From Chitinophaga sp. S165 (GTDB lineage: Bacteria; Bacteroidota; Bacteroidia; Chitinophagales; Chitinophagaceae): DNA of 64,000 nt. The stretch lies in the NCBI RefSeq assembly GCF_003182155.1, contig NZ_QGTG01000006.1, forward strand, positions 186,001 to 250,000, written 5' to 3'. The translations under genes and the position numbers were made by a program. The notes beneath the pieces are model-generated. The model saw only the letters and a program-made list of their open reading frames with translations, did no database searches and was not told where the DNA came from. Positions 58,964-64,000 of the stretch are shown one piece after another; within the stretch, counting starts at the first letter, position 1, and each line of letters starts with the position of its first letter.

Positions 58964-59893
58964 ATGTTTATTTACGTTTTGTTACTACTCACATTCGCCC
59001 TGGCTCTTCTAAGTATCTTTTTGGTCTTCGTCGCATCCGCCAGGAACTTCCGGCATAGCTGGTCCCTGTATATCTTAGGACTTTCCCTCGGCCTGTTTAT
59101 TTATCTCTACGGTACCTGGATCTACCTTACTGTGGATGCCAAATGGGGATTTGGCATCTGTTTGCTGCTTACACTGGTACTTGGCTTCTTCCGTAAAAAG
59201 AAAATTGCACCGGTAAGACGCTGGTGGCGCTTCTCGGGCAACCTGTTCTTCTCAGCTGTATTTCTCACGCTCAGTGTCCTGTATTTTACCGGTACTACGG
59301 GGAAGGCGAGGGCTATAGACCTGGCGTTCCCGCTGAAGACGGGCAGGTATTTCGTGCTGCAGGGAGGAAAGGGATTACCTACTAACCTGTTTCATTACAG
59401 TTTGCGTGGCGCTATATATGCGATGGACATTGTAAAGTTGAAACCCAATGGCAGCCGGGCAAATGCTATTTTCAGCCGTAGGCTGGAAGACTATGAAATA
59501 TTCGGAGATACGCTCTATAGCCCATGCGATGGCCGTATTGCGAAGGCTGTTGGCGATGACCCTGACAACATACCACCAGCAATGGCACGCGGACCGCATA
59601 ATACGAACCAGGTACTGATAGAAACACCTAACAGTTACGTGTTCCTGGCACACCTGAAACAGGGGAGTGTGATCGTGAAAGAAGGAGATATCGTGAAACA
59701 GGGAGATCCCCTGGGATGTGTAGGTAATTCCGGATTTAGTTCAGAGCCGCATTTACACATTCAGGCCCATGTAAAAGAGCCGGGCCAGCCCTGGTTCCGG
59801 TCGCCCCCCCGCTATATTCATTTTAACGGCAGGGGATACCTGTTGTATGAAGTGATAAGACCACAGCGGGTAGAGATGGTGAATAAGAAATAG
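58964..59893 (+). CDS. M23 family metallopeptidase with N-terminal membrane region
   Basis: A 309-residue protein. The first 110 residues contain four hydrophobic segments; residues about 130-290 form an LytM/M23 domain: YAMDIVK (metal Asp), YVFLAHLKQGSVIVKEGDIVKQGD and the C-terminal zinc motif EPHLHIQ. HLKQGS gives the second histidine region and GNSGFSSEPHLH is exactly as in active M23 enzymes. The protein is anchored with the peptidase facing the periplasm, so it probably cuts peptidoglycan cross-links, or acts as a regulator if one ligand is non-standard. Divergent from the mutase gene. Confidence 0.85.
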   Translation: MFIYVLLLLTFALALLSIFLVFVASARNFRHSWSLYILGLSLGLFIYLYGTWIYLTVDAKWGFGICLLLTLVLGFFRKKKIAPVRRWWRFSGNLFFSAVFLTLSVLYFTGTTGKARAIDLAFPLKTGRYFVLQGGKGLPTNLFHYSLRGAIYAMDIVKLKPNGSRANAIFSRRLEDYEIFGDTLYSPCDGRIAKAVGDDPDNIPPAMARGPHNTNQVLIETPNSYVFLAHLKQGSVIVKEGDIVKQGDPLGCVGNSGFSSEPHLHIQAHVKEPGQPWFRSPPRYIHFNGRGYLLYEVIRPQRVEMVNKK

Positions 59894-59922
59894 CAGTACG
59901 TTGTTGTAAGGAAACTAAACGA

Positions 59923-60453
59923 CTAAAATAGTCGTTTAGCTTCTGCATTTAATATCTGTGAAGTCAGTTCAGAAGGAGATGTTTCCGCCTGCAGGAATAT
60001 TTCCAGTATTTGTTTGTTCAGGTCCATTGCAGTAGCATCAGGAGGTAACTGGACCGCTACCTGGTTGATGATCGTGATCGTTTGTTCCTTCAGCGTTTTT
60101 ACTGCCTCCCAGGCAATCGGAGATACATAGATCTGCTGTGCAATGTTGTGCTCAAATTCAGCTTTGATCGTCTGTACCAGTCCTACCTGCATATCCACTG
60201 CTGTCAGTCCCGGCTGAAAGATACGGCCGATCAGGTTTTGCAGGTTGATACGTTCTACCAGTAATACCAGGCGCTCATAAGCCTGTAGCTGTAATGGCAG
60301 GATCGCTTTATCTGTAGCCTGCTTTGGTGTGCCTTCCGCAGGAGCAGGAGTAGCCTCCGGTTTACGGATCATGTCTTTTAAAGTCATATAAAGGATAGCC
60401 AGTACACCGGCGCCCAGTACGATAAACAGTAAAGTGCTATTTGAAATGTTCAT
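59923..60453 (-). CDS. Conserved membrane-anchored protein of unknown function (DUF7935-like)
   Basis: A 176-residue protein with one N-terminal membrane helix (LLFIVLGAGVLAILYMTL), a Pro/Ala linker (EATPAPAEGTP), and a helical domain with LPLQLQAYERLVLLVERINLQNLIGR, QVGLVQTIKAEFEHNIAQQIYVSP and AWEAVKTLKEQT. I recognise this as a conserved Bacteroidota protein, possibly DUF7935, that has no assigned role. A good promoter sits directly upstream. It is divergent from nothing and follows the M23 gene tail-to-tail. Confidence 0.7.
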   Translation of the reverse strand: MNISNSTLLFIVLGAGVLAILYMTLKDMIRKPEATPAPAEGTPKQATDKAILPLQLQAYERLVLLVERINLQNLIGRIFQPGLTAVDMQVGLVQTIKAEFEHNIAQQIYVSPIAWEAVKTLKEQTITIINQVAVQLPPDATAMDLNKQILEIFLQAETSPSELTSQILNAEAKRLF

Positions 60454-60474
60454 TCAGATTGGATATTACAGGTG

Positions 60475-60503
60475 CAAATATATGGAAATGAATTAATATG
60501 CAA
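60475..60503 (-). promoter_or_regulatory. Promoter of the DUF7935-like gene
   Basis: On the minus strand TTG (60503-60501), 18 nt, TATATTTG (60482-60475), 22 nt before the ATG. Confidence 0.5.
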
Positions 60504-60519
60504 GGGTGCTGTAAAATAG

Positions 60520-60551
60520 AAAGCTCCGGCATATGAAGGTGCCGGAGCTTT
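60520..60551 (-). terminator. Terminator of the aminotransferase gene
   Basis: AAAGCTCCGGCA (60520-60531) pairs with TGCCGGAGCTTT (60540-60551); the minus-strand transcript leaves the stem toward TTCTATTTTAC. Confidence 0.75.
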
Positions 60552-60572
60552 TATTAATGATCTTATAACTTA

Positions 60573-61772
60573 TCAGCTTAACTGAGCGAATCCTGCTCTC
60601 AGGCGTTTCATGCCTTCCTCCAGTTTCGCCATAGAAGTAGCATAAGAGAGACGGATACAGTTCGGCTGTTCAAAAGCCGCTCCTGTTACAGTAGATACGT
60701 TCACTTTATGCAGCAGGTACATACAGATATCGTCCGCATTGTTGATAACCTGTCCTTCGAACGACTTACCGAAGAAAGCACTTACATCCGGGAACATATA
60801 GAATGCGCCATCCGGCTGGATCAGTTTCAGGCCCGGGATGCTGGTCAGTTGTTCAAATACAAAAGCCCTTCTTTTTCTGAACTCGTCCACCATCGCATGT
60901 GCAGTGGTAAGATCGCCGGTGAGGGCGGTAATGGCTGCGCGTTGTGTGATAGAGCTGGTGGCAGATGTGAACTGGCTCTGAATATTATCAGCAGCTTTTG
61001 CCAGTGCCTTCGGTGCGGCCAGGTAACCCAGACGCCATCCGGTCATTGCAAAACCTTTACTGAGACCGTTGATGATGATGGTACGTTCCTGCATGCCTTC
61101 AAACTGGGCGATGCTTTCATGCTTACCAACATAGTTAATATACTCATATATCTCGTCAGCCATAATGTAGATCTGAGGGTGCTTTGCGAATACATCGGCC
61201 AGCGCCTTCAGTTCTTCCTTGCTGTATACAGAGCCGGTAGGATTACACGGAGAAGAGAACATGAACAGTTTGGTCTTCGGTGTAATAGCGGCTTCCAGCT
61301 GGGCAGGAGTGATCTTATACTTGTTTTCAATGCTGCAGGGAACGAACACCACTTCACCCTGGCAGAGCTTTACCAGTTCGGAATAGGTGACCCAATAGGG
61401 GGTAGGTATCACCACTTCATCGCCCGGATTGATGATGCTCAAAACGGTATTGGCAATGCTCTGTTTCGCACCTGTTGATACCACGATCTGTTCAGGCGTA
61501 TATTCCAGCCCGTTATCGCGCTTCAGCTTATGCACTACGGCCTGGCGCAGTTCAAGATAACCAGCTACAGGTGTATAATGTGTAAAGCCCTCATCGATGG
61601 CTTTTTTTGCGGCCTCCCTGATATGGGCAGGTGTATCAAAATCAGGTTCTCCAATGCTCAGATCTACAATGTCTATACCCTGGGCTTTCAGCTCACGGCT
61701 TAATTTAGCCATCTTAATCGTTTGAGGCTCGGAGATCCTCGATAGCCTTTCGGCGAGTTCCATTTGCATCAT
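60573..61772 (-). CDS. aspC: Pyridoxal-phosphate aminotransferase (aspartate aminotransferase, class I)
   Basis: Class I/II aminotransferase of the Bacteroidota aspartate-aminotransferase group. About 399 residues from ATG 61772 (MMQMELAERLSRI); ATG 61763 is also possible. LSIGEPDFDTPAHI is the family start, FMFSSPCNPTGSVYS holds the substrate-binding Asn, IYIMADEIYEYINY the PLP Asp and Tyr, NGLSKGFAMTGWRLGY the PLP lysine, and NCIRLSYA the substrate-binding Arg. Substrate preference (Asp, Tyr, or prephenate) is not certain. A TAGGTTTG element before the start supports these starts and excludes the longer upstream frame. Ends at a terminator. Confidence 0.92.
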   Translation of the reverse strand: MMQMELAERLSRISEPQTIKMAKLSRELKAQGIDIVDLSIGEPDFDTPAHIREAAKKAIDEGFTHYTPVAGYLELRQAVVHKLKRDNGLEYTPEQIVVSTGAKQSIANTVLSIINPGDEVVIPTPYWVTYSELVKLCQGEVVFVPCSIENKYKITPAQLEAAITPKTKLFMFSSPCNPTGSVYSKEELKALADVFAKHPQIYIMADEIYEYINYVGKHESIAQFEGMQERTIIINGLSKGFAMTGWRLGYLAAPKALAKAADNIQSQFTSATSSITQRAAITALTGDLTTAHAMVDEFRKRRAFVFEQLTSIPGLKLIQPDGAFYMFPDVSAFFGKSFEGQVINNADDICMYLLHKVNVSTVTGAAFEQPNCIRLSYATSMAKLEEGMKRLRAGFAQLS

Positions 61773-61805
61773 AAACAATAACAGTTTTATAGGGTTAACT
61801 GGAGA

Positions 61806-61813
61806 CAAACCTA
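61806..61813 (-). promoter_or_regulatory. -7 element of the aminotransferase gene
   Basis: TAGGTTTG on the minus strand, 34-43 nt before the candidate ATGs; no good -33 element. Confidence 0.45.
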
Positions 61814-61898
61814 CAATAAATTTGTAAGTGTCATAGTATAAAAAATATAAAGCTATAATGGAAAACCCCGATGTACACGGATACACTGTAATAAAGAA

Positions 61899-61934
61899 GC
61901 AGCCGGGGCCAACATGAATATTGACCCCGGCTGC
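61899..61934 (-). terminator. Terminator of the DUF4397 gene
   Basis: GCAGCCGGGG (61899-61908) pairs with CCCCGGCTGC (61925-61934), and the minus transcript runs into TTCTTTATT. Confidence 0.75.
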
Positions 61935-61962
61935 CCGTATATTGCTATGTGTGATTTACTGA

Positions 61963-62682
61963 CTAATAGAGACTGTACAAAGAATTTACAGTTAATTTTT
62001 TCTTGTCGGTGAAATCTTTAGAGCCGATCAGCGTAATAGTATATACTCTACCGGAAGAGAAGCTGGCGTTTGGTGATGAATTTTCTGTCAATACAGTGCT
62101 CGTACCAGCTGCCTTCACCTTAATATTGTTAGTGTATACTGATTTGGTCAGCGGATTGAAAGCTGTCCTGAAACCACTCTGGCCTACGTAGGTACGGTTG
62201 CTGTCCACTTTTACGTCGTCGATGTAAAGGTCAACAGGACCTGCATCAGGACTTAAATGAAAGAAGCGGATATTTACAGCAGTTTCCTTTGCAGCGGAGA
62301 AGTCGTCTTTAATGCTTGTCATCTCCGGAGCTGTTGAATCGCCATAAGCAACCAGTGTATAATAGTTCAGGGAATCGTACCTGGCGGTTGTTGCTGCAAA
62401 ATCAGCAGTCGCACCAACTTTCTTGAAAGAGAAGGTACGGATGCCTGCAAAAATAGGATAACCTATATAGGCAAAGCCGATGGTAAGAGGGCTGCTCTGG
62501 TTCACTTTTGTCGTGTTGTCATAAAAATCCAGATCGGAGCTGCTGAGAATGCCATTAACAATAGCTACTGCCGCCCTGTCACGTTGAGGTGTTACGTTAT
62601 CAGTTTTCAAGCAGGCACTGAGGCCGGTTACCACTGTCACAAGGGCCGCTATTGCCCACACGCGAGTTTTTTTAGTTGTCAT
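61963..62682 (-). CDS. DUF4397 lipoprotein
   Basis: A 239-residue lipoprotein (signal MTTKKTRVWAIAALVTVVTGLSAC, Cys24). The mature part shows the DUF4397 pattern: AVAIVNGILSSSDLDFYDNTTKVN, IRTFSFKKVG, YYTLVAYGDST, and VNIRFFHLSPDAGPVDLYIDD, where HxSPDAxxVD is the family hallmark; a second repeat of the motif is not clear. The protein is all-beta and presumably on the cell surface. Function unknown. It lies upstream of the aminotransferase gene on the same strand, but a terminator separates them. Confidence 0.85.
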   Translation of the reverse strand: MTTKKTRVWAIAALVTVVTGLSACLKTDNVTPQRDRAAVAIVNGILSSSDLDFYDNTTKVNQSSPLTIGFAYIGYPIFAGIRTFSFKKVGATADFAATTARYDSLNYYTLVAYGDSTAPEMTSIKDDFSAAKETAVNIRFFHLSPDAGPVDLYIDDVKVDSNRTYVGQSGFRTAFNPLTKSVYTNNIKVKAAGTSTVLTENSSPNASFSSGRVYTITLIGSKDFTDKKKLTVNSLYSLY

Positions 62683-62725
62683 TTTTGCTATCTTTTAGTG
62701 CGAATTGATTTTGGAACTATAAAGG

Positions 62726-64000
62726 TTATTCAATACTCCTGGTGTAATCGAACCTGAATTTTGACAAGTCCGGGAGATGTTTTTTCCCTCGTTGCAATTC
62801 ATGTTCGTAAATGATTTTGCCCAGTGCTTTCATGAATGGCTTACCTGTTTCCTCAAATTGATAATGCTCGTCGCTTAAAATACCATCCTTGTTTACATAC
62901 ACTGTCACCGACAACATGAATTCTACCTGGTTTGTGAAATCTGCTATATACGCGATATCGGTCAAAAAGCCATAGGCCCAGCCGGGTTTATTGAAGCTAC
63001 GTATGTTCGCATGGACGTCGTTACGTTGTTCTCCTCCAAACAACACGAATTTTACGTAATTGCGGTAGAATTGTGTTGTATCATAGTGGGGATGCGCTGA
63101 CTCTTCAGGTTGAGCGGACATACAGTGATATAAAAACTGGTAATCGCTATCCTTTAAACGAAAACGATCTCCTTTTGTTACAGCCTCCGGAAAAATTATC
63201 TGACGCAATATACCATGAAGGTCAGCCAGCGGCGCCCGGTTCTTCTCAGAGGCGTCCATAGGGCTGTTCACCAGTTCTTCCTTACTATTATAATAACCTT
63301 TTCCCATCAGGTCGTGCCGCGGTGAAAAGGTGAGCCGGCTGTAAGCCGCCGGTTGTGCATAAAGTACCTGGTCGCCCTTCCGGAAAATAACGGCATTGGT
63401 ATGCCGGTTTTCCTCGGGGCTGATGCCCGTAACTCCCACACGATGGCGTATCTGGGTAGCAGCAAAGCCATTCTCCCACAGTCTCTTATTAAAGGTCTCC
63501 TGTCCGATGAACTCATAAAGACGGTTAAAGGCGTCATTATCGCTGACTAATAATATTTTTTTAATATATTGGCCTACTGAAGGTAATCCGTTAGCAGCGG
63601 AGCTGTCAGACGCCACGGCGGCAGTGATGTTCTCCAGGCTGTCGGTGAACATAGGGGTATTCCTGTCCAGTCCCGGAATATTGAGATCGTTCAGTTTCTC
63701 CAGGGCGAGGGCGCACGCGGCCAGTTTAACGGTGGAAGCCGGATAAAAGTACCGGCTGGTATCTGCCTTGTAATAGTGATCGGTAAAGTGAGGCCGGTTG
63801 GCCGCATCCCGGTCTATCCGCGTATAAATGATCTGTAAACCAAAGTCCTGCGAACGCTGGAATACCGGCCCGAGCTTGTCGGCATGGGCCTGTAAAAAAG
63901 TATCGAGGAAAGAGTCTTTCTGAGGATAATGGCTTGTTCCCATATTTTTATTAGTATTGCAGGCTGCAAAGAATAGCATCAACCAGAGAAAAATACAACG
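62726..64000 (-). CDS. Serine hydrolase, class A beta-lactamase-like lipoprotein (5' end outside window)
   Basis: The frame is open from the right edge (RCIFLWLMLFFAAC then NTNKN), so the start codon lies beyond 64000 and LFFAAC is a lipobox; the visible part has 424 residues. YPASTVK is the SxxK catalytic motif, LLVSDNDAFNRLYEF the SDN motif, both of class A beta-lactamases and related D-Ala-D-Ala-type hydrolases. The rest has a beta-lactamase-2-like fold without a clear KTG triad. Annotated relatives are serine hydrolases; whether it acts on beta-lactams or peptidoglycan is unknown. Convergent genes are absent: DUF4397 follows on the same strand after 43 nt. Confidence 0.82.
   Translation of the reverse strand, partial: RCIFLWLMLFFAACNTNKNMGTSHYPQKDSFLDTFLQAHADKLGPVFQRSQDFGLQIIYTRIDRDAANRPHFTDHYYKADTSRYFYPASTVKLAACALALEKLNDLNIPGLDRNTPMFTDSLENITAAVASDSSAANGLPSVGQYIKKILLVSDNDAFNRLYEFIGQETFNKRLWENGFAATQIRHRVGVTGISPEENRHTNAVIFRKGDQVLYAQPAAYSRLTFSPRHDLMGKGYYNSKEELVNSPMDASEKNRAPLADLHGILRQIIFPEAVTKGDRFRLKDSDYQFLYHCMSAQPEESAHPHYDTTQFYRNYVKFVLFGGEQRNDVHANIRSFNKPGWAYGFLTDIAYIADFTNQVEFMLSVTVYVNKDGILSDEHYQFEETGKPFMKALGKIIYEHELQRGKKHLPDLSKFRFDYTRSIE

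Noticed and set aside
62726-63982. Complete serine-hydrolase gene starting at 63982
   Set aside because: The frame is open to the window end and the visible lipobox needs more upstream residues, so the start lies outside.

Overview
The window looks like chromosomal DNA of a Bacteroidota bacterium, most likely a Chitinophaga-like member of the Chitinophagaceae. The evidence is the repeated promoter signature TTTG-N17 to N20-TAnnTTTG in front of many genes, frequent starts without a Shine-Dalgarno site, lipoboxes of the LxxC type, and families typical of this group: GH144 endo-beta-1,2-glucanase, DUF1080 hydrolases, M57 HEIGH peptidase, DUF4397 lipoprotein, a TonB receptor with a carboxypeptidase-like N-terminal domain, and hybrid histidine kinases. 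No rRNA, tRNA, phage or insertion sequence was recognised.

Left part (1-17.8 kb): the 5' part of tex runs off the left edge, followed by mazG and a very large NtrY-like sensor kinase. A gene-free gap holds a pair of inverted REP-like hairpins. Next come the yceD-rpmF-plsX lipid/ribosome operon and a divergent five-domain hybrid kinase. Then follow a fructosamine-kinase-like gene, a DUF3810 membrane protein with a glycosidase, arginase and an acyl-CoA dehydrogenase.

Middle left (17.8-33.5 kb): dinD appears to have landed at the 3' end of the acyl-CoA dehydrogenase gene, because a second diverged copy of the last 12 codons plus stop lies just beyond it. Next are a Gly/Cys-rich membrane protein whose Cys-rich tail is interrupted by an in-frame TGA, yggS, and a tandem pair of TPR proteins of which the second is half-length. 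An ECF41-type sigma factor and its carboxymuconolactone-decarboxylase partner follow, with a well-matched ECF41-type promoter. The rest of this part is small housekeeping and envelope genes and a GH144 lipoprotein.

Centre (33.5-45 kb): the most notable system is a two-gene nucleic-acid repair operon: an ATP-grasp-independent, KxDG-type RNA ligase that overlaps an HD-phosphoesterase/polynucleotide-kinase fusion (HD-Pnk). It has a strong promoter, a roughly 120-nt leader with nested hairpins, and its own terminator. It is followed by a heptaheme cytochrome, a two-gene AT-rich module with a DUF6934-like protein, a TonB receptor, and a secreted DUF1080/beta-propeller-cytochrome pair.

Right part (45-64 kb): dcd, a phosphopantetheinyl transferase, shikimate kinase, DUF423, ftsK, lolA, lpdA, an M57 peptidase, a methyltransferase, a methylmalonyl-CoA-mutase-type large subunit without B12 domain, an M23 peptidase, an aminotransferase, a DUF4397 lipoprotein and a serine hydrolase that runs off the right edge. 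Intergenic DNA here is rich in short tandem repeats with clean periods (10, 14, 22, 29 and about 56 bp).
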